A DNA stretch of 64,000 nt from Pontibacterium sp964228735 (lineage in GTDB: Bacteria; Pseudomonadota; Gammaproteobacteria; Pseudomonadales; Balneatricaceae): positions 7,057 to 71,056 of the forward strand of contig NZ_CAXRBQ010000032.1 in NCBI RefSeq assembly GCF_964228735.1, read 5' to 3'. The notes beneath the pieces are model-generated. The model was given only the letters and a program-made list of their open reading frames with translations, searched no databases and was not told the DNA's origin. Both the position numbers and the translations under genes were made by a program. Positions within the stretch are counted from its first letter, which is position 1. Each line of letters begins with the position of its first letter. Shown here in pieces: positions 1 to 8,635 of the stretch.

Positions 1-870
1 CGTCAGGACGGCTCCCAAACCGGAATCTACGCGCAGCAGTATGATGTGAACGGTGACCCGGAGGGTGGCGAAATGCTGGTGAACACCACCACCCAGGGGT
101 ACCAGTCTGAACCGGCGGTGACCGGCCTCGAGGGCGGTGGTTACGTGATCAGCTGGGACTCCTTCTACGGCGAAGATGGTGACCGTTCCGGTGTCTATGC
201 CCAAATGTTTGACGCACATGGCGACCCTAAAGGGGGCCAGTTCCTGGTGAACACTTACACCGACCGTGACCAGGAAGGCACCGATATCAGCGCCCTCTCC
301 GACGGCGGATTTGTGGTGACCTGGTCGTCCGACCGCAACGACGGCTCCGAGGAAGGTATCTTTGGTCAGCGTTACGATGCCGACGGCAATGCTGTGGGTG
401 ACGAGTTCCAGGTGAACAGCCACTCCAGCCATATTCAGATGTATGCGTCGGTAACTGGCCTGAAAGCTGAATCCGCATCAAGCGCGACCGCCGCACCACA
501 ACCCAAAACCGTGACGGTGGACGGTGCCGGTAACACCACCGTGGCTACCGACCAGTCCTTCCACCTCTATAGTCTGGAAGGCGAAGTGAGCGATCTGGAA
601 TTGCTGACGCTGGAAGGCAGTGAGGTTACCCAGGTGGCGGTGTCGCTGGATGCACTACTTAACCTGACCGACGGTGATAATACGCTGACTGTCACCGGTG
701 ACAGTGGCGACAAGGTGTTGCTGCTGGGTGATGGCTGGGTGCAGGGGGAAGATACCGTGGTGAACGGTACGGCGGCAGAAACCTTCAGCAACGGCGGTGC
801 CATTGTGATCGTTGAGGAGGAGCTGGATGTGCTTTCCAACTACTCCAATATTCTGCCGGATAACTTCTGA
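1..870 (+). CDS. C-terminal part of a large repetitive secreted/adhesin-type protein (5' end outside window)
   Basis: The reading frame is open from the first base, so the start lies upstream. The first 140 or so residues contain about three tandem units of some 50 residues, recognisable by recurring YAQ-(Q/M)-(Y/F)-D-x-x-G-(D/N) followed by G-x-(Q/E)-F/M-(L/Q)-VN and then a GG-(Y/F)-V-(I/V)-(S/T)-W segment. Such repeats occur in very large calcium-binding or RTX-like surface proteins. The last 110 residues form an Asp/Gly/Thr-rich, acidic tail (DALLNLTDGDNTLTV, then LLLGDGW) that ends in DNF, as in many type I secretion substrates. No lysine-rich or membrane segment is seen. A strong terminator follows the stop. 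The exact substrate or ligand cannot be told from this fragment; type I secretion and adhesion are inferences. Confidence 0.75.
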   Translation, partial: RQDGSQTGIYAQQYDVNGDPEGGEMLVNTTTQGYQSEPAVTGLEGGGYVISWDSFYGEDGDRSGVYAQMFDAHGDPKGGQFLVNTYTDRDQEGTDISALSDGGFVVTWSSDRNDGSEEGIFGQRYDADGNAVGDEFQVNSHSSHIQMYASVTGLKAESASSATAAPQPKTVTVDGAGNTTVATDQSFHLYSLEGEVSDLELLTLEGSEVTQVAVSLDALLNLTDGDNTLTVTGDSGDKVLLLGDGWVQGEDTVVNGTAAETFSNGGAIVIVEEELDVLSNYSNILPDNF

Positions 871-896
871 TAAAGCGTGGTAACGCAGAACGAAAG

Positions 897-923
897 AGGC
901 CATCCCTGAGGATGGCCTTTTTT
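897..923 (+). terminator. Rho-independent terminator of the repetitive protein gene
   Basis: An 8-bp perfect stem GGCCATCC/GGATGGCC with a CTGA loop is followed by six T. It lies 27 bases after the stop of the upstream rightward gene and before the convergent helicase gene. Confidence 0.9.
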
Positions 924-947
924 GCTGTGTTTTCCGCAATTGGCGTC

Positions 948-2294
948 TTATTTGCGCTTTTTACGGCCCGATAGGGACATAAATGAAGGGCGCAGGCTTG
1001 GCCGGGCATCGGCTTGGCGGTCCGCTTCCTCTTCGGCTTTTTTGCGTGCCTGCTGCTGGGGTGTCAGCTTCTTTTGGGGTTTAGCTGCGGCTTTGGCAGG
1101 CTGTTTTGCGCGTTTGGGTTTGCGTGGTGCTTCCTCCACGTCGACCGGTTCGGTACTGCCCTCTTCGTAATACGGCACCGGTTTCAGTTTCAGCGGCCGT
1201 TTGATCAGGCTTTCGATCTCTTTCAGGTATCCCTTCTCGTCCGGTGCGACCAGCGAGATCGCCTGGCCGCTGCTACCGGCTCGGCCGGTACGGCCAATGC
1301 GGTGTACATAGGCTTCCGGTACGTTGGGCAGGTCGAAGTTCACCACCCGTGGCAGTGCGTCGATATCCAGGCCACGGGCAGCCACATCGGTAGCCACCAA
1401 AATCCGTACCTGGTTCTGCTTGAAAGCATCCAGTGCCCGCGAGCGGTCACGCTGGCTCTTGTCGCCGTGAATCGCAGCAGCGCTGATCCCCTCCTCCAGC
1501 AGATGGGCGGTAAGAATGTCGGCGCGTTTCTTGGTGCGGGTAAACACCAGCACCTGGGCCCACTGACCGCCGTGGATCATGTAGCTGAGGGTATCGGCCT
1601 TGTCCTGGTTATCCACCCGGTAGGCCAGCTGTTGCACAGTCTTGGCGGTGGAGTTGCGCTTGGCGACGCTGATCTTGGCTGGATTGGTAAGGATCTTCTG
1701 GGAAAGTTCGGTGATATTGTCGGCAAACGTCGCCGAGAACAGCAGCGTCTGGCGCTCCTTCGGCATCTGTGCCATCAGTTTGTCGATCTCGCGGCTGAAA
1801 CCCAGGTCCAGCATGCGGTCGGCTTCATCCAGCACCAAAGTCTGCAAGCTCTCCAGGCTGATCACGTCGCGACCCAGCAGGTCCAGCAAGCGGCCTGGTG
1901 TGGCCACCAGAATGTCCGCTCCGCGCTTTAGGCGTTTGATCTGGTTCTCGGCGCGCACGCCACCGTAAATCGGGATAATGCGGATGCCCAGCTGTTCGCC
2001 GTAAGCGTAAAAACTGTCGGTCACCTGTACCGCCAGCTCGCGGGTGGGTACCAGCACCAGGGAACGTACCGGGCGTACGGATTCCTCGACCGGCTGCTGC
2101 GCCAGTTTCTCCAGGATCGGCAGCGCAAAGGCGGCGGTTTTACCGGTACCTGTCTGTGCTTCGGCCATCAGATCCTTCCCCGCCAGTACCTGTGGCACGG
2201 CCTGCGTCTGGATCGGTGTAGGTTGTTGGTAGTTCAGCGCGTCCAGCGCGTGCAACAGAGCATCCGATAAACCGAGGGAGGAGAAGTTGGACAT
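948..2294 (-). CDS. rhlE: DEAD-box ATP-dependent RNA helicase, RhlE type
   Basis: The product unwinds short RNA duplexes in the cytoplasm, usually in RNA decay or ribosome assembly. The 448-residue protein shows the family motifs in order: Q motif (YQQPTPIQTQAVP), Walker A AQTGTGKT, PTREL, DEAD, SAT, and HRIGRTGRAG in the second RecA domain. The last 80 residues are a Lys/Arg-rich tail typical of RhlE proteins. The frame is open for 44 more codons upstream, but the ATG at 2294 begins MSNFSSLGLSDAL, the normal family N terminus, so it is chosen. It appears monocistronic, followed at 2432 by the end of another leftward gene. Confidence 0.93.
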   Translation of the reverse strand: MSNFSSLGLSDALLHALDALNYQQPTPIQTQAVPQVLAGKDLMAEAQTGTGKTAAFALPILEKLAQQPVEESVRPVRSLVLVPTRELAVQVTDSFYAYGEQLGIRIIPIYGGVRAENQIKRLKRGADILVATPGRLLDLLGRDVISLESLQTLVLDEADRMLDLGFSREIDKLMAQMPKERQTLLFSATFADNITELSQKILTNPAKISVAKRNSTAKTVQQLAYRVDNQDKADTLSYMIHGGQWAQVLVFTRTKKRADILTAHLLEEGISAAAIHGDKSQRDRSRALDAFKQNQVRILVATDVAARGLDIDALPRVVNFDLPNVPEAYVHRIGRTGRAGSSGQAISLVAPDEKGYLKEIESLIKRPLKLKPVPYYEEGSTEPVDVEEAPRKPKRAKQPAKAAAKPQKKLTPQQQARKKAEEEADRQADARPSLRPSFMSLSGRKKRK

Positions 2295-2431
2295 AGAAAC
2301 CCGATCAAACTGACTGTGAAAAACAGGGTGCAGCTTACCGGAAAGCGGGAGTGGGTGCGACTTCAGGTGGTCGGGAGAGTGCCATTGCAGCGCCCCATAG
2401 GGGCACCACAATGGCGAGGAGAACACGGTGT

Positions 2432-3712
2432 TTATGCCAGCTCTTTTGCCGGAGTAGGTTCGTTACCGTTGTAGATATCTTCGTCCAGCTCGTTTTCGCT
2501 CTTACCAACCAGCACGGATACCATCAGGTCGCCACATACGTTGACGCTGGTACGTGCCATATCCAGGATACGGTCGATACCCGCGACGATTGCCAAACCT
2601 TCCATTGGCAGACCCACAGTGGTCAGTACCAGGGACAGCATGATCAGACCCGCACCCGGAACACCGGCGGTACCGATAGACGCCAAGGTGGAAGTCATGA
2701 TGATCAGCAGGTAGTCGGCCATGCTTAGGTCGATACCAAATGCCTGGGCAATAAACAGGGCGCAAACACCCTGGTACAGGGCGGTGCCGTCCATGTTGAT
2801 GGTTGCACCCAGGGGCAGTACGAAGCTGGAGATCCCTTTGGATACGCCCATCTCTTCACGCGCCGCTTTGATGGTTGCAGGCAGAGTGCCGGAGCTGCTG
2901 GTAGTGGTGAAGGCAACCGCTGCCGGGTTTACCAGGCCTTTCAGGTAACGCACCGGGCTCAGGCGACCCACAGTGCTGATCAGACCGCTGTAGAACACCA
3001 CTACGTGGATCAGGCAGCCGATGTACGCAGCCGCAATCACTTTCGCCAGTGGCAGCAGGATATCCATGCCGTATTTACCGGCTACCCAGGCCATCAGGCC
3101 GAATACACCGTAAGGCGCGAGCTTCATTACCAGCTCGGTCAGCTTGTACATGCCTTCTGCCAGGCTTTCGAACACCTTGATCGCCGGTTCCGCTTTTTCA
3201 CCACACATGGTCAGGGCGATACCCAGACCCAGGGCAAAGACGATGATCTGCAGGATGTTACCCGCGGCCAGCGCGTTGATCGGGTTTTTCGGGATCATGT
3301 TCAGCAGCGTCTGCACCAAGGTTGGGGCTTCTTTTGCTACTGCGGCTGTTTCCGCCGGGCTCATGTTCAGGCCCGCACCCGGAGTCAGGATGGTCGCCAG
3401 ACCCAGGCCAATGGTGATTGCCACCGCGGTGGTACCCAGGTACAGCACCACGGACTTCAGGCCGATGCGGCCCATCTTACGGGTGTCCTGCATGGAGGTG
3501 ACACCCACCACCAGGGAACAGAACACCAGCGGTACGATCAGCATCTTGATGGCGTTTATGAACAGGGTACCGATTGGTTTCAGCATCTCGGCATCCGGGC
3601 CCATCACGGCACCGACGATAACACCCAGGATCATACCGACCAGGATTTTTTTCCAGAGCGCCAGGTCGCTCCAAAAGCCGCTACGGCTCGGTGTGAGAGT
3701 TGTCTCTTGCAT
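2432..3712 (-). CDS. Na+/H+-dependent acidic amino acid symporter (DAACS family, GltP-like)
   Basis: This inner-membrane transporter of the dicarboxylate/amino acid:cation symporter family probably imports aspartate or glutamate. It has 426 residues and eight or so hydrophobic segments, the serine-rich hairpin SSSGTLPATI, the NMDGTALYQG segment and, in the last core helix, GIDRILDMART followed by SVNVCGDL. In the family the Arg of DMxRT contacts the side-chain carboxylate of aspartate/glutamate, whereas DctA-type C4-dicarboxylate carriers have a different segment, so an amino acid substrate is favoured. It lies 60 bp downstream of aspA on the same strand, giving an uptake plus deamination operon. 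The ATG at 3712 has AAGG about ten bases upstream; a GTG one codon earlier is possible. Confidence 0.88.
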   Translation of the reverse strand: MQETTLTPSRSGFWSDLALWKKILVGMILGVIVGAVMGPDAEMLKPIGTLFINAIKMLIVPLVFCSLVVGVTSMQDTRKMGRIGLKSVVLYLGTTAVAITIGLGLATILTPGAGLNMSPAETAAVAKEAPTLVQTLLNMIPKNPINALAAGNILQIIVFALGLGIALTMCGEKAEPAIKVFESLAEGMYKLTELVMKLAPYGVFGLMAWVAGKYGMDILLPLAKVIAAAYIGCLIHVVVFYSGLISTVGRLSPVRYLKGLVNPAAVAFTTTSSSGTLPATIKAAREEMGVSKGISSFVLPLGATINMDGTALYQGVCALFIAQAFGIDLSMADYLLIIMTSTLASIGTAGVPGAGLIMLSLVLTTVGLPMEGLAIVAGIDRILDMARTSVNVCGDLMVSVLVGKSENELDEDIYNGNEPTPAKELA

Positions 3713-3772
3713 CACAATTTACCTTTCTTATCGTTGTTTTCTGCCCGCACGCAGGCAGCAGGATTTAGGCCC

Positions 3773-5206
3773 TCAGCCGCGTCGGCGCTGGGGGCGGATC
3801 ATGTTGGACGGTTGCAGGATTTCGCCCAGGGCCTCTTCGCTCATCAGCTGCTCTTCGCGGATCAGCTCCAGCACACCACGCCCGGTTTCCAGGGCGGTTT
3901 TGGCGATACGGCTGGAGTTCTCGTACCCGATGTAGGGCACCACGGCGGTGATGATGCCGATGCTCTGGTCGACCAGTTCCTGGCAGCGTTCGGTGTTGGC
4001 GGTAATGCCACGTACACAGCGGTTTTTCAGCATGTGCATCGCCTGGGTCAGCATACGGATCGACTCCAGCACGTTGTAGGCGATCAGCGGTTCCATGGCG
4101 TTGAGCTGCAACTGACCCGCTTCGGCGGCCATGGTCACGGCCATGTCGTTGCCGATCACCTGGTACGCCACCTGGTTGACCGCTTCCGGAATCACCGGGT
4201 TGATCTTGCCCGGCATAATGGAGCTGCCCGGTTGTTGCGGTGGCAGGTTGATCTCGTTGAGGCCACAGCGTGGACCCATGCTGAGCATGCGCAGGTCGTT
4301 GGCAATCTTGGAGAGTTTCACGGCGAGGCGTTTCAGCATGCCGGAGAACAGCACAAAGGCGCCCATATCGGAGCTGGCTTCGACCAGATCGGAGGCTCGT
4401 TTGAACTCAAAACCACTCAGTTCGGACAGGTGACACACCGCCAGCTTGGCGTACTCTGGATCAGTGTTGATGCCGGTGCCGATGGCGGTGCCGCCCAGGT
4501 TGATCTCTTTCAGCAACTCGGACAGACCGGCGATGCGGTCGATATCCTCGCCCAGGGTGGTGGCGTAGGACTGGAACTCCTGGCCCAGGGTCATCGGTAC
4601 CGCATCCTGCAGTTGGGTGCGGCCCATCTTGAGGATCTCGGCAAACTCCTCGCCTTTGGCGGCGAAGGTATCGCGCAGGGATGCCAGCGCCTGCACCAGC
4701 TCACCGTGTTTCAGCAGGATCGCCAGGCGTACCGCTGTTGGGTAGGCATCGTTGGTCGACTGCGACATGTTGACGTGGTTGTTCGGGTGCAGATGGCTGT
4801 ATTCGCCCTTGGCGTAGCCCAGCTGTTCCAGGCCAACGTTGGCGATCACCTCGTTGGCGTTCATGTTAGTGGAGGTGCCGGCCCCGCCCTGGATCATGTC
4901 GACCACGAACTGATCGTGGTACTGGCCGTCGAGGATCAGTTGTACCGCCTGCTCGATCGCTTCGGCTTTGCCGTCATCCAGCAGGCCCAGAGTCTGGTTG
5001 GCCTTGGCACAGGCCAGCTTGACCAGCGCCAATGCGTTAACCAACTGGGGAAAGTGGTTCAGCGGTACGCCGCTCAGGTCGAAGTTATCGCGGGCACGCT
5101 GGGTCTGAACGCCAAAGTAGGCATCGTAGGGTACGCGCGCCTCGCCGAGCAGGTCCTTTTCTCGCCGCATGGATGGCTCTCGGAGTGGCTGAACAGTGTT
5201 TCCCAT
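3773..5206 (-). CDS. aspA: Aspartate ammonia-lyase (aspartase)
   Basis: The enzyme converts L-aspartate to fumarate and ammonia in the cytoplasm. The 477-residue length is normal for the family. Signatures visible are GVQTQRARDNF near the N terminus, NMSQSTNDAYPTA, GRTQLQDAVP, and the fumarase/aspartase signature GSSIMPGKINP. The sequence is closer to aspartase than fumarase because of the N-terminal RREKDLLGEARVP block. The ATG at 5206 has AGAGGA eight bases upstream; a second ATG 12 codons in (5170) has a weaker site. A sigma-54 -24/-12 promoter lies about 80 bases upstream of the start, and the next gene downstream is an acidic amino acid symporter. Both are probably controlled by the neighbouring two-component system. 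Confidence 0.93.
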   Translation of the reverse strand: MGNTVQPLREPSMRREKDLLGEARVPYDAYFGVQTQRARDNFDLSGVPLNHFPQLVNALALVKLACAKANQTLGLLDDGKAEAIEQAVQLILDGQYHDQFVVDMIQGGAGTSTNMNANEVIANVGLEQLGYAKGEYSHLHPNNHVNMSQSTNDAYPTAVRLAILLKHGELVQALASLRDTFAAKGEEFAEILKMGRTQLQDAVPMTLGQEFQSYATTLGEDIDRIAGLSELLKEINLGGTAIGTGINTDPEYAKLAVCHLSELSGFEFKRASDLVEASSDMGAFVLFSGMLKRLAVKLSKIANDLRMLSMGPRCGLNEINLPPQQPGSSIMPGKINPVIPEAVNQVAYQVIGNDMAVTMAAEAGQLQLNAMEPLIAYNVLESIRMLTQAMHMLKNRCVRGITANTERCQELVDQSIGIITAVVPYIGYENSSRIAKTALETGRGVLELIREEQLMSEEALGEILQPSNMIRPQRRRG

Positions 5207-5284
5207 TGGGTGTGGTCCTCTTGGTGTTTCTTCTTGTTGTGAGGCGGTGGCGCGACAGAACCACAGCCTGGATACAGAGGACTT

Positions 5285-5300
5285 TGCAAGGTGGGTGCCA
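5285..5300 (-). promoter_or_regulatory. Sigma-54 (-24/-12) promoter for aspA and symporter
   Basis: On the minus strand the bases read TGGCAC, five bases, TTGCA, matching the RpoN consensus TGGCAC-N5-TTGCW exactly at its conserved positions. It lies 79-94 bases before the aspA start codon. A sigma-54-type activator is encoded immediately upstream, which makes functional use likely. Confidence 0.85.
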
Positions 5301-5378
5301 AACTTGTATTTGTTGTTTAAGTGTTTGTTTTTGCTGGGTAAATATCAGAATTTTCAGGAGGGTATGGTGAAACAAAGG

Positions 5379-5488
5379 GGTATAACCAAAGGAATGAGCA
5401 GAAACTGCGCTTTTGTGGATTAGTGTTTTTAATCAACGGGTTAGACGTGATTCCATTGGTTATAACCCAAACCCTGGTTATAGGGGTT
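5379..5488. promoter_or_regulatory. Putative upstream activator sites (GGTTATAACC-type) for the sigma-54 regulator
   Basis: Three related boxes lie upstream of the -24/-12 element: GGTATAACC at 5379-5387, the perfect palindrome GGTTATAACC at 5458-5467, and GGTTATAGGG at 5476-5485 within a dyad AACCC-N9-GGGTT (5470-5488). The distances of about 80 to 180 bp are typical of enhancer sites for NtrC/DctD-type activators. Assignment to the adjacent regulator is inferred. Confidence 0.6.
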
Positions 5489-5508
5489 CAGAAAGATGAG
5501 GTCGTACT

Positions 5509-5527
5509 CCCCTGCCTGAGGCAGGGG
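5509..5527 (-). terminator. Hairpin after the response regulator gene, terminator-like
   Basis: A perfect 8-bp stem CCCCTGCC/GGCAGGGG with a three-base loop lies 20 bases past the response regulator stop. No T-run follows, so termination is uncertain. Confidence 0.45.
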
Positions 5528-5546
5528 ACGGTTCCTGGGGTGGTAT

Positions 5547-6956
5547 TTAAGAGGAGAGTTTTTTCAGGCGTTTGCTCAGCGCTGGCTGGGAAATGCCGAG
5601 CAGCTTTGACGCCAGCGACTGATTGCCCTGGGCGCGCTGCATTGCCTCGTTGACCAGCAGATCGCCCACTTCCTGCAGGGTTGGCAGCGGCCGGTCAGCC
5701 GGGAACAGGGAGTCCGGTTCGCTGCTGGTTTCGCTCTGCATGGGTGTGTCTTGTCCCAAAGCGCGACGGAACACCTCCATAGAGAGCATCTTGGCGCGGT
5801 GCTGGCTCATGGCGTCGTAGGCCAGCGCCCGCAGCTCTCGCACGTTGCCTGGGAAGCTATAGTTCTCCAGCAATACCGGCAGTTCCTTGGGGATGGTGGG
5901 TTTGGTTTTGCCCATCTCTTCGGCCGCGACGGCGAGAAAGTGCTCCAGCAGCAGCGGTATATCATCCTTGCGTTTGCGCAGCGGCGGAATCTCGATCTGG
6001 TGAATACGCAGGCGGTAGTAGAGGTCTTTACGGAATTCGCCGCTCTGCTGTTTTTGCTCCAGGTCCTGGTGGGTGGCGACCACCACGCGGGCGTGGATCC
6101 GTTTTGGCCGGTCGCTGCCTAGCGGGTAATACTCCCCCTCCTGCAGCAGGCGCAGCAGCTTAACCTGCGAAGCCTGGCTCAGGTCGCCGATCTCGTCGAG
6201 GAACAGGGTACCGTTGGCCGCCTGCTCGATCATCCCGGCGCGGGCCTTGTCGGCCCCGGTAAAGGCGCCGCGGCTGTGGCCAAACAGGGTGTCGGCAAAG
6301 ACGTTGTCATCAAGGCCTGCGACGTTGACCGACACTAGTGGACCGGCACGGTTGCTCAGGGTGTGCACGGCTTGGGCGATCAGCTCCTTACCCACCCCAC
6401 TCTCGCCGGTGACTAGTACCGGTTGGTTGCTGGCCGCAACCGATTCCAGATACTGGAACACCGAACGCATCCCCTTGTCCTGGGTGACGATGTCGTTAAA
6501 CACCTCCGGGTGCTCGAGGGTGTCGGTGAGGAAGCGGCGGCGCATCTCCTGGTTCTCCAGGCGCATCTCCTGCATGCGTACTGCGCGGCGAATGCCTTCG
6601 ATCAGACGATCCTCCTCGGTGGTTTTGACAAAGTAGTCGTAGGCACCCAAGCGGATACAGTTGACCGCTGTTTCCAGCTGGTTGAGGCCGCTGATAATAA
6701 TTACGCCCACCTCGGGGTGCTCCTCCACGATCTGCTGCAGCAATGCTTCGCCGGACAGGTGGGGCATGGTCAGGTCGAGCAATACGAGTCCGATCGGTTC
6801 GCGGGCAATGATGCCCATCGCTTCGCGGCTATCCTGGCACTGGTAGATATGGTTGAAGCCGCCGCGACGTTCCAGCGCGATACTGAGACTGCGCAGGAAC
6901 GGTGCCTCGTCGTCGACCAGTAGGATGCCGAAGTTGGGGTAGCGGTTGCTGCTCAT
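5547..6956 (-). CDS. Sigma-54-dependent response regulator (NtrC/DctD family)
   Basis: This transcriptional activator opens RpoN promoters after phosphorylation. The 469-residue protein has a receiver domain (residues 8-125, acidic pocket VDDE and phospho-acceptor D61 in LLDLTMP), an AAA+ domain with Walker A GESGVGKE (184-191), the sigma-54-contacting GAFTGA loop (230-235), LFLDEIGD, and a C-terminal Fis-type helix-turn-helix (NQSLASKLLGISQPALSKR). All key residues are present. Its start overlaps the kinase stop by four bases (ATGA), so the two are co-translated. The aspA sigma-54 promoter lies just downstream of this gene, so aspA and the symporter are the likely targets. Confidence 0.92.
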   Translation of the reverse strand: MSSNRYPNFGILLVDDEAPFLRSLSIALERRGGFNHIYQCQDSREAMGIIAREPIGLVLLDLTMPHLSGEALLQQIVEEHPEVGVIIISGLNQLETAVNCIRLGAYDYFVKTTEEDRLIEGIRRAVRMQEMRLENQEMRRRFLTDTLEHPEVFNDIVTQDKGMRSVFQYLESVAASNQPVLVTGESGVGKELIAQAVHTLSNRAGPLVSVNVAGLDDNVFADTLFGHSRGAFTGADKARAGMIEQAANGTLFLDEIGDLSQASQVKLLRLLQEGEYYPLGSDRPKRIHARVVVATHQDLEQKQQSGEFRKDLYYRLRIHQIEIPPLRKRKDDIPLLLEHFLAVAAEEMGKTKPTIPKELPVLLENYSFPGNVRELRALAYDAMSQHRAKMLSMEVFRRALGQDTPMQSETSSEPDSLFPADRPLPTLQEVGDLLVNEAMQRAQGNQSLASKLLGISQPALSKRLKKLSS

Positions 6957-8635
6957 GGTGCGGAGGTTCCTTGGCTTAGCGGTAATGTAAGAATAGCGAT
7001 GGTGCCCTTGCCCGGTTGTGAACGGTAGGTCAGATCGCCGTTGTGTTCCTGCACGATGCTGGCGGAGACCGAGAGGCCCAACCCAGTCCCACCCTGCTCG
7101 CGGCGGGTGGTGAAAAACGGATCGCTCAGGCGCGACAGATCGTCGGCTTCGATACCACGACCCTGATCGCGCACTTCCAGGTGCAGTTTTCGGTCAGGCG
7201 TGAGCAAGGTGCGCACCTGAATGCTGCGATCGCTGGATTCCAGCGCCTGACAGGCGTTGACGATCAGGTTGATGACCACCTGCTCGATGCGTTGGGCGTT
7301 GCCCTGAAACGCAGGCAGGTTGTCGCCGTAGCTCGCCTCAAAATGATCGGTGGAATGCCGAATGGTGTTGTCCACCAGGCGGATTGCGGTGGCGACCACG
7401 TCGTTCAGGTCGACCATTTCATCCAGTTCGGCCGGGCCCTGGCGGGCGAAGTCGCGCAGGTCATCAACGATACGGCGGATACGGTGTGTACCGGCGAGCA
7501 TGTCGTCCAGCATACGGGGAATCTCGTCGCGCATGCGGCTGTACGCCAGTCCCCCCATGTCGAAGTCGCCATGCTGCTCATAGTGTTCTTCCAAAATAGT
7601 TTCCAGATCCTGATAGGCGTCCTTCACCACCGGCAGATTGAGCAGCAACAGGCTGCTGGGGTTGTTGATCTCGTGGGCGACCCCGGACACCAGGATACCC
7701 AGGGAGGTCATCTTGTCCGCCTGGATCAGCTGTTGTTGCTGCAGTTTCAGCTCTGCGGTACGGCGGCTGACCTGGCGGGTAAGCATGCGGTTCCAGACCA
7801 CGATACCACCCAGAACAACCAGCAGGATGGCGGAAACCCAGGCGGTGATCTGACCGATCTTCGCCCATGGCCAGCCGGGCTGCTCCAGCGGGCCCAGCCA
7901 CTTGTCGTAGATCTCCTGCTGGCGGCCGGTGTTCTTTAGGATCGCCAGACCTTCGCTGAAGCGGGCTAACAGGGCTTCGTTGCCCTTGAGTACCGAGTAG
8001 CCGTAATGCTGAGCGCCAAACGGTTGACCCACCGGGGTGATGTTGGACAGTTCCAGCTCCCGCTCCAGATAGAGGCCCGGCAGGTTAGCCACCAGGGCGT
8101 AGTCGTGCTGACCGGAGGCGAGTAGGCGCAGGGCATCGGCGTGCGTATCAACCAGAATCAGGTTGGCGCCAACGTTATTCTGAAGCAGATAGTCGTGCAT
8201 GATGCCGCCGTTCTGCACAATAACTTCTTTGTCGCGCAAGTCGGCTAGATCAGATGCTCGGGCCTCGCCTCGGCGGGCAAAAATCGACTGGTTAATAATG
8301 GCGTGGGGCGGAGAGAACGCGTAGGTGCGAGTGCGGTCCTCGGACAGCACCATACCCTGCAGCGCGTCCACCTGGCCGCTCTCCAGGTTGTTTCGCATGG
8401 TATCCCACTGTTCCAGCCGGATCTCGATGTTCATCCCCATCACCTCAGCGATGGCGCGAGTCAGTTCGGTGTTATACCCATCCGGCTGGCCGTCTTCGTT
8501 GATGAATTCATAAGGCGGGTAGTTGTGGTCGCCGCCGATACGGATCAGATCGTCCGGTGCAGCGGCGCTGGCGCTTGCCGTGATCAGGCTGAACCAACAA
8601 AGGAGAAGCCCAGGCAGATAGTGTCTGATACGCAT
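6953..8635 (-). CDS. Sensor histidine kinase with periplasmic SBP_bac_3 ligand-binding domain
   Basis: This inner-membrane kinase should sense a small ligand in the periplasm and phosphorylate the regulator encoded next. Starting at 8635 (MRIRHYLPG) it has a signal peptide ending near SASAAA, a family 3 solute-binding domain (IRIGGDHNYPPYEFINEDG, GYNTELTRAIAE) of about 220 residues, a membrane helix (WVSAILLVVLGGIVVW), then a HisKA domain with the H-box GILVSGVAHEINNP and a HATPase domain with NLIVNACQAL, DQGRGI and GTGLGLSV. Family 3 binding domains commonly bind amino acids, so aspartate or glutamate is a reasonable ligand, but that is inferred. The ATG overlaps the LysR stop (TAATG), so the operon is lysR-kinase-regulator. 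The open frame extends further upstream but inside the LysR gene. Confidence 0.9.
   Translation of the reverse strand: MRIRHYLPGLLLCWFSLITASASAAAPDDLIRIGGDHNYPPYEFINEDGQPDGYNTELTRAIAEVMGMNIEIRLEQWDTMRNNLESGQVDALQGMVLSEDRTRTYAFSPPHAIINQSIFARRGEARASDLADLRDKEVIVQNGGIMHDYLLQNNVGANLILVDTHADALRLLASGQHDYALVANLPGLYLERELELSNITPVGQPFGAQHYGYSVLKGNEALLARFSEGLAILKNTGRQQEIYDKWLGPLEQPGWPWAKIGQITAWVSAILLVVLGGIVVWNRMLTRQVSRRTAELKLQQQQLIQADKMTSLGILVSGVAHEINNPSSLLLLNLPVVKDAYQDLETILEEHYEQHGDFDMGGLAYSRMRDEIPRMLDDMLAGTHRIRRIVDDLRDFARQGPAELDEMVDLNDVVATAIRLVDNTIRHSTDHFEASYGDNLPAFQGNAQRIEQVVINLIVNACQALESSDRSIQVRTLLTPDRKLHLEVRDQGRGIEADDLSRLSDPFFTTRREQGGTGLGLSVSASIVQEHNGDLTYRSQPGKGTIAILTLPLSQGTSAP

Noticed and set aside
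1..470. CRISPR-like or VNTR repeat at the left edge
   Set aside because: The repetition is at protein level with diverged codons and no spacers; it is a coding repeat.
2295..2426. A 44-codon N-terminal extension of the helicase
   Set aside because: Residues do not match the family; the known N terminus begins at 2294.
3005..5242. A 745-codon open frame on the plus strand antisense to aspA and the symporter
   Set aside because: Composition (runs of Gln, His and Gly) is that of an antisense frame of GC-rich genes; the minus-strand genes carry all family motifs.
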